From assembly GCA_964423405.1 (NCBI GenBank), contig CAYREY010000010.1, forward strand, positions 18,307 through 82,306: 64,000 bases of DNA. Reading direction: 5' to 3'. The notes under the pieces are model-generated. The model saw only the letters and a list, made by a program, of their open reading frames with translations, did no database searches and had not been told where the DNA came from. The DNA comes from Bog-950 sp964423405 (GTDB lineage Bacteria; Bacteroidota; Bacteroidia; Chitinophagales; LD1). This document shows, in pieces, positions 18,560 through 27,202 of this stretch (within the stretch, counting starts at the first letter, position 1; each line of letters starts with the position of its first letter). Both the position numbers and the translations under genes were made by a program.

Positions 18560-19144
18560 TTGAAGTATATCTTTACACTACTTTTCCTGCTACATATCGC
18601 CCCCACTTTCGCCCAAAAGCTTGCTTTTGATGTAATACTGTTTGGCAACAAAATAGGCCAAACGGTAGTAGAGCAAAGCACCAAAGGCGACAGCCTAACC
18701 ATGTATGAACTTAACAGCCAAAGCGAGGCGCGTATTTTGTTTGCCTCGCATAAAGTAGCGCTGCATTACGAGCTTATGTTTAAGCACGGGCAACTTATTT
18801 CTGTTTACAGTAAAGGTAACACCAATGGTAAGGTTGATGTTACCACTATCAACTGGCAGGGCACTAAATATTTTATGAAACGGCACGATGGCAACTTTAA
18901 TATAAACGTGCCGGTTTATTGCAGCACCACCCTGCTGTTTTTTAATGAGCCCTGCGACGGGGCCAGGGTGTTCTCTGAACGTATGGGCGAGTACCGTACC
19001 ATACGCAAGGTGGCAGATGGCGAGTATAAAGCCGATATGCAGGACGGGCTCACCTACTATTACCGCTACAAAGGCGGCAGGCTTATAGAGCTTGAAATGC
19101 GCCGCGGCATACTGGGCGCGGCATATTTAAGGCCGGCGAAATAA
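18560..19144 (+). CDS. Secreted DUF6134-like protein, copy 2 (TTG start)
   Basis: A 194-residue paralogue of the preceding gene with the same strand order: AFDVILFGNKIGQT, TINWQGTKYFM, FSERMGEYR, and YYRYKGGRLIELEM at the C-terminus. The start codon is TTG at 18560. The first in-frame ATG falls after the signal peptide (residue about 50), so TTG is needed to keep the secretion signal LKYIFTLLFLLHIAPTFAQ. The 13-bp gap after copy 1 suggests one transcript. The two copies are clearly diverged, so the duplication is old. Confidence 0.65.
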   Translation: MKYIFTLLFLLHIAPTFAQKLAFDVILFGNKIGQTVVEQSTKGDSLTMYELNSQSEARILFASHKVALHYELMFKHGQLISVYSKGNTNGKVDVTTINWQGTKYFMKRHDGNFNINVPVYCSTTLLFFNEPCDGARVFSERMGEYRTIRKVADGEYKADMQDGLTYYYRYKGGRLIELEMRRGILGAAYLRPAK

Positions 19145-19160
19145 AAGAAAATACAATTTT

Positions 19161-19233
19161 GAACCACTAAGTAAACTAAGAGCACTCAGAAACTGTTTGA
19201 TTTACTTTGTGTACTTAGTGTCCTTAGTGGTTA
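19161..19233. repeat. Imperfect palindromic repeat (AACCACTAAG type)
   Basis: Arms 19161-19185 and 19209-19233 pair over 20 of 25 positions, with outer ends ACCACTAAG / CTTAGTGGT. It sits between the DUF6134 pair and mrp. The inner part has the tandem look CACTAAG..ACTAAG. This kind of element recurs between genes in many Bacteroidota genomes (my recollection). It could act as a weak terminator. Confidence 0.6.
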
Positions 19234-19319
19234 ATTGTTTTACAGGTATTTGTCAAAACAGCATAAATACCTTGCAGTTCTCGCAAACAAGCCACAATTT
19301 GGCACCTTAATTCAATAGC

Positions 19320-20426
19320 ATGTCCTATACCCAGCAAGATGTACTGAACGCCCTGCGCCATGTAGATGACCCGGATATTAAAAAAGACCTGGTTACGCTT
19401 AACATGATAAGCAATGTAGAGGTTAACGGTAACAAAATAAGTTTTAAGGTTACACTAACCACGCCTGCCTGTCCGCTTAAGGATAAAATAAAGAACGATT
19501 GTATAGAGGCTATTTACCAGTATGTAGACAAAAACGCTGATGTACACGTAGAGATGGATGCCAACGTAACCACCCTGCGTAAAGAGAATGTAAACGTGCT
19601 ACCCAGTGTAAAGAATATTATTTGTGTAGCATCGGGTAAAGGTGGGGTAGGTAAATCTACCGTGGCGGTAAACCTGGCCCTTAGCCTGGCCCGGCAGGGG
19701 GCCAAAGTAGGCCTGATAGATGCCGATATACATGGCCCATCGGTGCCGCTTATGTTAGGCGTAAAAGGCAAACGCCCCGAGGTACGACTGATAAAAGATA
19801 AGCACTACATGGTGCCGTTGGAGGCCGAGGGTATAAAAATACTTTCTATTGCTTTATTGATAGATGAACGCCAGGCAGTGGTTTGGCGGGGCCCTATGGT
19901 AACCAGCGCACTACGCCAGTTTGTTACCGATTGTATATGGGGCAAGCTGGACTACCTGGTGGTAGATATGCCCCCGGGCACCGGCGATGTGCATTTAACC
20001 GTTGCGCAAACTCTAAACGTGACCGGTGCTGTAATTGTAACCACCCCGCAGGAGGTGGCACTGGCCGATGCCCGCAAGGCAATAGCCATGTTCAGGCTGG
20101 ATAATATTAATGTGCCCGTGCTGGGCGTGGTAGAAAACATGGCCTGGTTTACACCTGCCGAGTTACCCGAAAACAAGTACTACATATTTGGCAAAGAGGG
20201 CGGCAAACGCCTGGCCGATGAATACGAAGTGCCCCTGCTGGCTCAGCTACCGCTGGTACAAAGCATACGCGAGGGTGGCGATACCGGCAAGCCGGTTAGC
20301 AGCTATGGCCGCGATAACGAACTGGTAGCCGCTGCCTTTGATGAACTGGCCACCAATGTTGCCCGGCAGATTGCCATAAAGAATGCTAACTTAGCACCCG
20401 AAGAAACTGAACCCGCTTTACAATGA
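19320..20426 (+). CDS. mrp: Mrp/NBP35-type Fe-S carrier ATPase
   Basis: A 368-residue protein. The N-terminal MIP18/DUF59 domain (about 5-85, with C51) is followed by a deviant Walker A P-loop, GKGGVGKST (106-114). It continues with DADIHGPS, then DMPPGTGD (switch/Walker B) and TPQEVALADARKA. Family members carry Fe-S clusters to apo-proteins. The CxxC pair that bridges the cluster in ApbC/Nbp35 is not in the usual place: the corresponding segment reads ELPENKYYIFGKEGG. Its stop overlaps the ATG of the NifU-C gene (ATGA, 4 bp), which fits a shared role in Fe-S delivery. Confidence 0.9.
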   Translation: MSYTQQDVLNALRHVDDPDIKKDLVTLNMISNVEVNGNKISFKVTLTTPACPLKDKIKNDCIEAIYQYVDKNADVHVEMDANVTTLRKENVNVLPSVKNIICVASGKGGVGKSTVAVNLALSLARQGAKVGLIDADIHGPSVPLMLGVKGKRPEVRLIKDKHYMVPLEAEGIKILSIALLIDERQAVVWRGPMVTSALRQFVTDCIWGKLDYLVVDMPPGTGDVHLTVAQTLNVTGAVIVTTPQEVALADARKAIAMFRLDNINVPVLGVVENMAWFTPAELPENKYYIFGKEGGKRLADEYEVPLLAQLPLVQSIREGGDTGKPVSSYGRDNELVAAAFDELATNVARQIAIKNANLAPEETEPALQ

Positions 20427-20686
20427 CAACAGAAACCAACGCAATACTGGAACGCGTAGAGGCATCGCTGGATACTATGCGCCCGTACCTGAACGATGAC
20501 GGTGGCAATGTAGAAGTGGTGGAGATAACCGACGATATGGTTGTACGGGTAAAGCTGTTGGGTGCATGCAGCACCTGTCCGCAAAGTTTTATGACCATGA
20601 AAGCCGGTATAGAAGAAGCTATTAAGCGGGCTGTGCCGGAAATAAAAGCGGTAACAGCAATTAACCTTACCAACCCGGGTTTATAA
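20423..20686 (+). CDS. NifU C-terminal-domain Fe-S scaffold protein
   Basis: An 87-residue protein consisting only of the NifU C-terminal domain: RPYLNDDGGNVEVV near the N-terminus and the GACSTCPQS cluster-binding motif (C49, C52). It donates or holds a [4Fe-4S] cluster together with carriers such as Mrp. Its start overlaps the mrp stop by 4 bp. It is convergent with the VWA-like gene, 25 bp away. No hairpin stands out between them. Confidence 0.9.
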   Translation: MTTETNAILERVEASLDTMRPYLNDDGGNVEVVEITDDMVVRVKLLGACSTCPQSFMTMKAGIEEAIKRAVPEIKAVTAINLTNPGL

Positions 20687-20711
20687 TATCCCCTTTATTT
20701 ACCTTGCTTAA

Positions 20712-22820
20712 TTAATACCCACCCAGGTATTTACGTATTATCCACTCGGCCGATATAAGTGCCAGCAGCAGGAAGAAAATCCATTTTAGATTGATAGCCC
20801 CTTCTGTTACAAACGTATCGTACAGTATGGGTTTTAGCTGATTGCGGGCGTCTATTTCTTCGGCTATTTTATCAATATCTTTCAGATAGTGCATAGCACC
20901 ATTGTGTTGGGTGGCCAGTTGGTACAGCACCTGATGGTCGGCGCGGGTGCGCATTTCTTCTAACTGCAAGGGGCTAACCGAAAACTTACCACTGGCTGTA
21001 TAGGTACTGTTACCCAGTTTGGTGGTAGCGGTGTAAGCATAGTTGCCCACCGGTAAAAAACCGGCGTTCAGACTGTAGGCATTTTCTGTTTTGCTGAATT
21101 TGTATTCGTATGGTTTATCGCCACCGGTTATCTTCAGGTCCACATCGGGTTGGTTCACCAGCTCGTAACTGGCGTTGTACAACTGTGCATCGAAAGTTAC
21201 GGCCTCGTTATCCTGATAAATAGTTTTGGTTTGGTTAACCCGGAAAGGGCGCTTATCGCTTTTAACCGCCAGGTACTGCACGGTTTTATTTATCAGCTCG
21301 TTGGTAGCGTCGTGGTTCTTGTTTAGCAGGTAATCGTACAAACGCCAGCGCCACAAGCCCTCGCCGCATATCACCCCTGTTTTCTGTTCGCCGGTTTCGT
21401 TCAGCAACCACAGCGGAAAATCGGTAGCTACCGAATTTATTTTTTGCGTAAGCAACACCTTAGATGATGCGTTGGCCGAAAACTCGCCAAAGAAACAACT
21501 GAACGGTGGTAGCTTAGGTATGGTTTGTATAGTTTTATCCGACAGGGTAAACAGTGCAAAGTCTTTCGATATGTTAGCGGTTACTTCGTTAAACTTATCG
21601 GCATTGCCCTTTATGGTAACACTCTGTTGCGCCCTTACAAACTCTGGCAATAATGTTTGCGAACCCACTACAAACAGCAGCGATTTTTTAAGCCCGGCGG
21701 CCTCTTTAAGTATAGCGGTAGCCCGGTTATTGGCCGATGGTAATTGATGCAGTATTACCAGGTTGTATTCGTTTAGCTTTTTGGCAAAGCTTTCGGCAAA
21801 CTCCACATCCAGCTGGTAGTTCTTATTACTTTCTATCGCAGCTTTAAACGCAGCTATATCGGGGTGCGGCGATTGTGCTACCAGTAGTATTTTCTGGCGG
21901 CCATCCAGCACCTCTACAAATATATCGCGCACGTTGTTGCGGTAGGTTACCTCGCCCTCTACATTGCTAAGCGCAATGCGGTAGTGCATAATACCTACGC
22001 GGCTGGCAGGTAAAACAAAATCGTAGCTCTGGAAAAAATTATCGCTGGTGTACACTATATCCTTGCCCTGTAGCAGGGTTGCGTTGTTGCCCTCTCCTAC
22101 TTCGTACACGCTCAACTTTACATTCTTGCCGGGCAGGTTGGTTTGCTCCACATCTACACGCAGGGCAAACTGATCGTTCAGATAGGTGATTTTATTGTAG
22201 TAGGCGTTAGATAGTTTCTGGTCTTTCTGTATGGTGGTATCGCCCAGCGCGATGGTGTAAACCGAATAACCGGCTTTCGCTGCCGTATAAACCGGGTTTA
22301 CCCCTTTGTTGTAAATACCATCGCTGGCAATAACCACAGCACCCAGGTTTTGGTTGTAGTATATGCTGTTTATTTCATCCAGCGCACCGCTCAGGTCGGT
22401 AGATTTATCGGTATAACTAAAATCCACACCACGCTTCAGCACATCGCCGGCGTTGTAGGCCACTACTTCGTATTTATCGCCCAGCTTATTTATCAGCTTT
22501 TCTATTTGCTGTTTATAGGCGGTGGTATCGGCCTTAAGACCGGCTTTTACCGATTCGCTGTTATCGTTTATTACGGCCACTACCGGTTTAAACTGTTTGG
22601 TATTGCGGGTGCGTATAAACGGCGATAGTAACAACACCGCCAGCACCGTAACCGCTACAAAACGGAAAGTAGCCATGGCATACTGCCACCATTTGCTGCC
22701 CGATGTTTTTTCATCGAACGTAGTATCGCGATAATACAGCACAGCCGCATAGGCTGCACCTGCCAGCAGGCACAACACTAAAAACCAGGCAGGGTACTGA
22801 AACGATAACGATGAAGCCAC
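20712..22820 (-). CDS. Membrane-anchored VWA-like protein
   Basis: A 702-residue protein. It has two N-terminal membrane helices (about 10-28 and 45-65), a von Willebrand factor A-like domain (about 75-200; VVAVINDNSESV in place of a strict DxSxS, then STDLSGALDEI and ASDGIYNKG), a long beta-rich extracytoplasmic region, and a C-terminal helix (about 678-695). The start is GTG at 22820. Related Bacteroidota proteins occur as large BatA/BatB-like or glutamine-amidotransferase-like envelope proteins. The MIDAS serines are partly replaced (DNSES), so metal binding is uncertain. Function unknown. Confidence 0.65.
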   Translation of the reverse strand: MASSLSFQYPAWFLVLCLLAGAAYAAVLYYRDTTFDEKTSGSKWWQYAMATFRFVAVTVLAVLLLSPFIRTRNTKQFKPVVAVINDNSESVKAGLKADTTAYKQQIEKLINKLGDKYEVVAYNAGDVLKRGVDFSYTDKSTDLSGALDEINSIYYNQNLGAVVIASDGIYNKGVNPVYTAAKAGYSVYTIALGDTTIQKDQKLSNAYYNKITYLNDQFALRVDVEQTNLPGKNVKLSVYEVGEGNNATLLQGKDIVYTSDNFFQSYDFVLPASRVGIMHYRIALSNVEGEVTYRNNVRDIFVEVLDGRQKILLVAQSPHPDIAAFKAAIESNKNYQLDVEFAESFAKKLNEYNLVILHQLPSANNRATAILKEAAGLKKSLLFVVGSQTLLPEFVRAQQSVTIKGNADKFNEVTANISKDFALFTLSDKTIQTIPKLPPFSCFFGEFSANASSKVLLTQKINSVATDFPLWLLNETGEQKTGVICGEGLWRWRLYDYLLNKNHDATNELINKTVQYLAVKSDKRPFRVNQTKTIYQDNEAVTFDAQLYNASYELVNQPDVDLKITGGDKPYEYKFSKTENAYSLNAGFLPVGNYAYTATTKLGNSTYTASGKFSVSPLQLEEMRTRADHQVLYQLATQHNGAMHYLKDIDKIAEEIDARNQLKPILYDTFVTEGAINLKWIFFLLLALISAEWIIRKYLGGY

Positions 22821-23044
22821 AGCAATAATTTAATGCTGTGAGAATACAGCAATTTGAGAATGAATGCAAACCGGCAACATAAATTGGGAAAATACAGGCA
22901 AATCTCACAGACAACACAGAAGGCATGGATATAGAAGTACTAACACCCCACCGTTATTTTATCAGGGATTTTCAGGGCTGAATGAAATTGCAGCTATGTT
23001 TCTAATAGTGCTGTCCCGGCTCCTGGCACTGTGCTCTATGTTCT

Positions 23045-23788
23045 CTACCTACTCATGCCCCCGCACACGCTTATAACCTGACCGCTTACGTAGGTGCTCA
23101 GGTCGCTAGCTAAAAACAGGGCGGTATCGGCTACCTCTTCGGCGTGGCCCATGCGTTTCATGGGTATGCGGCTTAGTATACCGTTCTTTATATCATCGCC
23201 CAGCACACCAGTCATATCGGTTTCTATAAAGCCGGGGGCTATAGCATTGCAACGTATGCTGCGGCTGCCAAACTCATCGGCTATAGATTTTGTAAAACCA
23301 ATTATACCGGCTTTGCTGGCGGCATAATTACTTTGTCCCCCCTGGCCAATTTCGCCTATTATAGATGAGAGATTGATGATAGAACCACTTTTCTGGCGCA
23401 GCATTAATTTAGAAACGTGCTTGGTAAGGTTAAACACCGATTTAAGGTTGGCCTGCATCACCTCATCCCACTGCTCCTCTCCCATGCGTAGTATCAGATT
23501 GTCGCGGGTAATACCGGCATTGTTTACCAGTATATCTATACTGCCAAAATCTTTCACTACCTCATCTACCAGTTGCTCTGCCTGGGCATAAATACCGGCA
23601 TCGCTTTTATACGCTTTTACGGTAGCACCGGTAGCTGTTAGTTCTGCTACTAAAGCTGCCGCTTTTTCATCGCTGCTTACGTACGTAAAAGCTACCCGGC
23701 AACCATGGGCTGCAAACTTTTTTACTATAGCCTGGCCAATACCGCGGGTGCCACCGGTAACCAACGCCGTTTTGTTTTGTAGTAACAT
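23045..23788 (-). CDS. fabG: 3-oxoacyl-ACP reductase / SDR
   Basis: A 247-residue short-chain dehydrogenase. It has TGGTRGIG (NADPH binding), NNAGITRD, catalytic Ser in NLSSIIG, YAASK (Tyr and Lys), and the family end YVSGQVISVCGGMS. These match FabG, which reduces 3-oxoacyl-ACP in fatty-acid elongation. I chose the ATG at 23788 (MLLQNKTALVTGG), the usual distance before the glycine motif. An ATG three codons upstream (23797) is also possible. No other fab gene is adjacent. Confidence 0.85.
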   Translation of the reverse strand: MLLQNKTALVTGGTRGIGQAIVKKFAAHGCRVAFTYVSSDEKAAALVAELTATGATVKAYKSDAGIYAQAEQLVDEVVKDFGSIDILVNNAGITRDNLILRMGEEQWDEVMQANLKSVFNLTKHVSKLMLRQKSGSIINLSSIIGEIGQGGQSNYAASKAGIIGFTKSIADEFGSRSIRCNAIAPGFIETDMTGVLGDDIKNGILSRIPMKRMGHAEEVADTALFLASDLSTYVSGQVISVCGGMSR

Positions 23789-23917
23789 GTAGTGCATAGT
23801 TAAAACAAAAGCAAATTAAAAAAAATAATTGCGGGAGAGATTAAACCCGGCAGACAGGGCACAGTCATACCACCATAACAGCGCAAACAATTAGTAAACA
23901 AATAAAAACTGAGAATT

Positions 23918-24247
23918 ATGAAACGTTTTATTGCAGGCCTTATACTATTTACGTTAAGTGCCACCCTATCTACCTTATATGCCCAGCAGCCACATGGCCA
24001 CGGCATAAACAAGCAACAACATATAGACCATAAACGCATACGCCACGGCGTAGCTACCGGCCAGCTGAGCCACCGCGAAGCAGTACAACTGCGTATGCAA
24101 CAGGCAAAAATTGAACATTATAAAGATATGGCCATGGCAGATGGACGCGTTAACCGCAAAGAGCGGGCGTTTATTAAACAAGAACAGGCTAAAGCCGGCC
24201 AAAACATATACTGCCAGAAACACGACCGGCAACGCAGACGATTTTAA
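23918..24247 (+). CDS. Small secreted basic protein with paired helices
   Basis: A 109-residue protein with a signal peptide (cleavage after LYA, near residue 24). The mature part is His-, Arg- and Gln-rich: TGQLSHREAVQLRMQQAKIEHY, then MADGRVNRKERAFIKQEQ and NIYCQKHDRQRR. The two helix-loop-helix units, each with an ADG/xG turn, resemble small periplasmic proteins of proteobacteria and Bacteroidota that carry the same GxLxxxEAxxLRxxQ...ADGxVxxxERAxLxxxxxxxSxxIYxxKHD pattern. No function is known to me. Confidence 0.65.
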   Translation: MKRFIAGLILFTLSATLSTLYAQQPHGHGINKQQHIDHKRIRHGVATGQLSHREAVQLRMQQAKIEHYKDMAMADGRVNRKERAFIKQEQAKAGQNIYCQKHDRQRRRF

Positions 24248-24270
24248 CTATAACGGTTAATTAGGGTGAG

Positions 24271-24303
24271 TCCCCGCTATGTAAAAATGGCGGGGATTTT
24301 TTT
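24271..24303 (+). terminator. Rho-independent terminator after the small secreted protein
   Basis: TCCCCGC (24271-24277) pairs with GCGGGGA (24290-24296), followed by seven T. It may also serve the converging esterase gene. Confidence 0.75.
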
Positions 24304-24328
24304 GTTCTATCTTTTTGCAAAAACACTA

Positions 24329-25126
24329 CTACTGCGTAATAAATGCCACTACCTCCTGTAAAAAATCGGCAGGCTTTTCGGCGTGCAGCCAGTGGCCGGC
24401 GCCTTTTATTTCGGCCAGTTGATTGTTAGGGAACAACTGCTCTATAACCGGATAGTTATTGCCGGTTACGTACGATGAGCGTTGCCCTTTAATAAACAAT
24501 GCCGGACCGGTAAAAGGTCTATCGGCAGTTATACCTTCAGATATATCGGCATAGTGCTTATACAGCACCTCCAGATTAAACTTCCATTCAAAACCTTTAG
24601 CGTCACCTTCGGTACGGTGCAGGCCCTTCATTAAAAACTGTACGGTGGTTTCGTCGCCATCCAGCTTTTGGCGCAGTACTTTTTCTATATCCTCGCGCGA
24701 TGTGGCTTTAGCAACATCGGCAGCAAACAGGGCAGCAAATACATCGCTGTGCCGATCTTCGTACACCACCGGAGCCACATCTGCCACTATCAATTTTGCC
24801 ACTTTTTCGGGGTATTGCAGGGCAAATTTCATAACCGTTTTACCACCCATAGAGTGGCCCAGCAAGTGCGCTTTTTCTATTTGTTGCTGCTGCATAAACT
24901 CCAGCAAATCGGCCGATAGTATATCGTAGTTGAAATCGCTGGTATGTGGCGATTTACCGTGGTTGCGTTGGTCAACTATATAAACAGCAAGCGTGGATGG
25001 CTGTGATACCACCGCCGGATCGGCCAGCTTTTTAGCTATAGTCTGCCAGTTATCTAACGAACCTAACAGGCCGTGTAATATTATCAACGGAAACCCCTCG
25101 CCGAATTTTTTGTAGTTGAGATTCAA
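24329..25126 (-). CDS. Alpha/beta-fold hydrolase, YbfF-type esterase
   Basis: A 265-residue hydrolase with HGLLGSLDNWQ (oxyanion region), VDQRNHGKSPH, nucleophile S92 in LGHSMGGK, and the catalytic His in GAGHWLHAEKP near the end. The LGSLDNW and RNHGKSPH...F.Y pattern is typical of the YbfF esterase group. It is cytoplasmic, with no signal peptide. The start codon is TTG at 25126, inside a short repeat (25126-25150). No ATG fits the N-terminus, so the repeat may have displaced the original start region. Natural substrate unknown. Confidence 0.8.
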   Translation of the reverse strand: MNLNYKKFGEGFPLIILHGLLGSLDNWQTIAKKLADPAVVSQPSTLAVYIVDQRNHGKSPHTSDFNYDILSADLLEFMQQQQIEKAHLLGHSMGGKTVMKFALQYPEKVAKLIVADVAPVVYEDRHSDVFAALFAADVAKATSREDIEKVLRQKLDGDETTVQFLMKGLHRTEGDAKGFEWKFNLEVLYKHYADISEGITADRPFTGPALFIKGQRSSYVTGNNYPVIEQLFPNNQLAEIKGAGHWLHAEKPADFLQEVVAFITQ

Positions 25127-25150
25127 GTACTGAGTATTAAGTATTGAGAT
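25126..25150. repeat. Spaced 11-mer repeat at the start of the esterase gene
   Basis: AGTACTGAGTA (25126-25136), spacer TTA, AGTATTGAGAT (25140-25150). The same unit-3 nt-unit layout occurs in reverse complement at 40509-40533. The first copy overlaps the TTG start codon of the esterase. Confidence 0.5.
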
Positions 25151-25203
25151 AAAGCCTTAATGGCTGTTCCATTCCAAATTCCCAAATCCGCATTCCGCAT
25201 TAG

Positions 25204-26115
25204 TTAGAGCATCTTAGCCCGCTTGGTTAAAAACGGTAACAGCACCTGTTTAAAATCCTGATTAATATCGGCCTCCACCATGTCTATCCTGAACTGTGCA
25301 CAGCGCAGTTTAAGGCCGGTTTCAAATTTCTGCATTTGCTCTATATAAAAGTCTTTTACCTCGTTGGCGTGCAGCTTAACCTTCTCGCCGGTTTCCATAT
25401 CAATAAACTGGTAAGGGCGATTTTCAAATTTAAAGTCCAGCTCTTTGCTTTTATCTACCACATGAAACAGTACCACCTCATGCTTATTATACTTCAGGTG
25501 TTGCAGGGCCGAAAACAGTTCTTCCTGTTGCGCCTCTCCCATTTGCGAAAACATATCGCTGAATATGATAATCATACTGCGCTTGTGTACGGTTTCGGCA
25601 ATCTCGTGCAGGCAGTGCGCGGCGTTGGTTTTTACATTCAGCGGCTTTTGAGCCAACAGCTTATCCAACTGCGCAAACAATAACTGATGGTGTTTGGTAC
25701 TGCTGCGTGCTTCGGAGTTAAAGGTTACCACATCGGTAAATATGCTAAGGCCGGCAGCATCGCGCTGGCGTTTAAGCAGGTTAACCAGTGCAGCAGCCGA
25801 TACAATAGAAAACCGCAGCTTATTCATATCCGCATCCTGCGGAAAGTACATAGATGAACTGGCATCAATTACTATCTGGCAGCGCAGGTTGGTTTCTTCT
25901 TCGTAGCGCTTAATAAACATTTTGCCGGTGCGGGCCAGCACCTTCCAATCCAGGTGCTTGGTGCTTTCGCCGGGGTTATATAAGCGGTGTTCGGCAAACT
26001 CTACCGAAAAGCCATGGAAAGGCGATTTATGTAAGCCGATAATAAACCCCTCTACCACCTGTTTGGCAAGCAGTTCAAGGTTTTCTATTTCGGGCAGATG
26101 TTGGTGTTCCAGCAT
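25204..26115 (-). CDS. DUF58 domain protein
   Basis: A 303-residue cytoplasmic protein. Residues about 35-60 hold the DUF58 landmark FSEHR...YNPGE..KHLDWKVLARTGKMFIKRYEEE. A VWA-like fold follows with VIDASSSM (the DxSxS-type metal site, about 79-86) and IIFSDMF. DUF58 proteins usually work with MoxR AAA+ ATPases and Bat proteins. No moxR is in this window, so the partner must be elsewhere. The nearby VWA-like membrane gene (20712-22820) lies on the same strand but is separated by fabG and the esterase. Confidence 0.85.
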   Translation of the reverse strand: MLEHQHLPEIENLELLAKQVVEGFIIGLHKSPFHGFSVEFAEHRLYNPGESTKHLDWKVLARTGKMFIKRYEEETNLRCQIVIDASSSMYFPQDADMNKLRFSIVSAAALVNLLKRQRDAAGLSIFTDVVTFNSEARSSTKHHQLLFAQLDKLLAQKPLNVKTNAAHCLHEIAETVHKRSMIIIFSDMFSQMGEAQQEELFSALQHLKYNKHEVVLFHVVDKSKELDFKFENRPYQFIDMETGEKVKLHANEVKDFYIEQMQKFETGLKLRCAQFRIDMVEADINQDFKQVLLPFLTKRAKML

Positions 26116-26227
26116 TTATTGTAAACGCCTGTTCGGCTGATTAGTATGAATAATATGACAGCCTAAAAATAAAAAAGCGCAGCAAAGAAATTTTGCCGCG
26201 CTGCTTTATTTATGGTTCTTTTGGTAA

Positions 26228-26548
26228 TTACGATAAGTGTTTGTTAAGCATAGCTACCAGATTAGCTTTAGGCACAGCACCTACTTGTTTATCTACTACC
26301 TGTCCGTTTTTAATAAACAGAATGGTAGGTATGTTGCGGATACCGTATTTCATAGCTGTTTCAGGGTTGCTGTCTACATCTACTTTACCAATAATGGCTT
26401 TGCCATCGTATTCTTTCGAAAGTTCTTCAATTACCGGTCCTATTGCTTTGCAGGGTCCGCACCATTCGGCCCAGAAATCTACCAGTGTAAGTTTGCCGCT
26501 ATCTAGTACGGTCTCTTTAAAATTGCTGTCAGTCAGTTGAGTTGCCAT
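26228..26548 (-). CDS. trxA: Thioredoxin
   Basis: A 106-residue thioredoxin with the redox site WCGPCK (C30, C33), the buried Asp region LVDFWAEWC, cis-Pro in IRNIPTILFIKNG, and the GAVPK end. Cytoplasmic disulfide reductant. Thioredoxin reductase (28001-28942) lies 1.5 kb upstream on the same strand, with a glutathione peroxidase between them, so a full peroxide-reducing chain is encoded here. A TACCTTTG promoter-like element lies about 50 bp upstream. Confidence 0.95.
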   Translation of the reverse strand: MATQLTDSNFKETVLDSGKLTLVDFWAEWCGPCKAIGPVIEELSKEYDGKAIIGKVDVDSNPETAMKYGIRNIPTILFIKNGQVVDKQVGAVPKANLVAMLNKHLS

Positions 26549-26597
26549 CGCTATTTGTTTTAAGTTTTAATTTAATGGTTTTTGTTTAGTTGGTTTA

Positions 26598-26605
26598 CAA
26601 AGGTA
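26598..26605 (-). promoter_or_regulatory. Putative -7 element of the thioredoxin promoter
   Basis: On the minus strand this reads TACCTTTG, an exact match to the Bacteroidota TAnnTTTG element, about 50 bp before the trxA ATG. No matching TTTG is found at the usual distance upstream. Confidence 0.3.
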
Positions 26606-26656
26606 GGTTGCTATTTGTCAATTTGCGAGCCAACCCTGCCTATTGTTTTCAACAGG

Positions 26657-27148
26657 TTAGTTATTCAGACAATTCTCTATCGATTCGGTTATTTTGTCGT
26701 CATTAGGCCATTTCCAGGGGTTGTACCAATCTACAAATCTGCCATTTCTGTCAATAAGGTATTTGTGGAAATTCCACATGGGGTACACCTTAAAGCCCAT
26801 CAGGCTGGTTTGTGCCGCCAGATACTTATATAGTGGCTGGGCATCGTTTCCGCGCACCTTGTTTTTAGCAAATATTTTGAATTCGACGCCGTAATTACGG
26901 GTACAAAACTCCATAATCTGCGCCCCTTCTTTGGGTTCCTGTGCAAAGTCGTTGCTGGGAAACGCCAATATTTCAAACCCTTTGTCGCGGTATTTTTTGT
27001 AGGTATTTTGTAACTCCTCCAGTTGGGGTGTTTGCCCGCACTTGCTGGCTATGTTTACTATTAAAAGAACTTTACCCTTATAGGTAGATAGTTTGACGGG
27101 CTTACCGTCCAAACCTTTCACTTCAAAATTGTATATGCTTGCTGCCAT
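26657..27148 (-). CDS. Glutathione peroxidase family (thiol peroxidase)
   Basis: A 163-residue peroxidase with NIASKCGQTPQ (peroxidatic C37), FPSNDF, the QEP segment, and the MWNFHKYLIDRNG box holding the catalytic Trp and Asn. The tetrad Gln (normally FPCNQF) is Asp here (FPSNDF). Bacterial Cys-type members of this family usually use thioredoxin, which fits the neighbouring trxA and trxB. No signal peptide is present. Confidence 0.85.
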   Translation of the reverse strand: MAASIYNFEVKGLDGKPVKLSTYKGKVLLIVNIASKCGQTPQLEELQNTYKKYRDKGFEILAFPSNDFAQEPKEGAQIMEFCTRNYGVEFKIFAKNKVRGNDAQPLYKYLAAQTSLMGFKVYPMWNFHKYLIDRNGRFVDWYNPWKWPNDDKITESIENCLNN

Positions 27149-27202
27149 AGTGTATATAACAGACGAAGAAAGCCAAAGTTTATTGGATTAGCAGCCGCTC
27201 CG

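Noticed and set aside
26170..26215. Hairpin AAAGCGCAGC...GCGCTGCTTT between DUF58 and thioredoxin genes as a terminator
   Set aside because: The arms pair only with a bulge (GC) and the fit is poor; possible trxA terminator but not strong enough to list.
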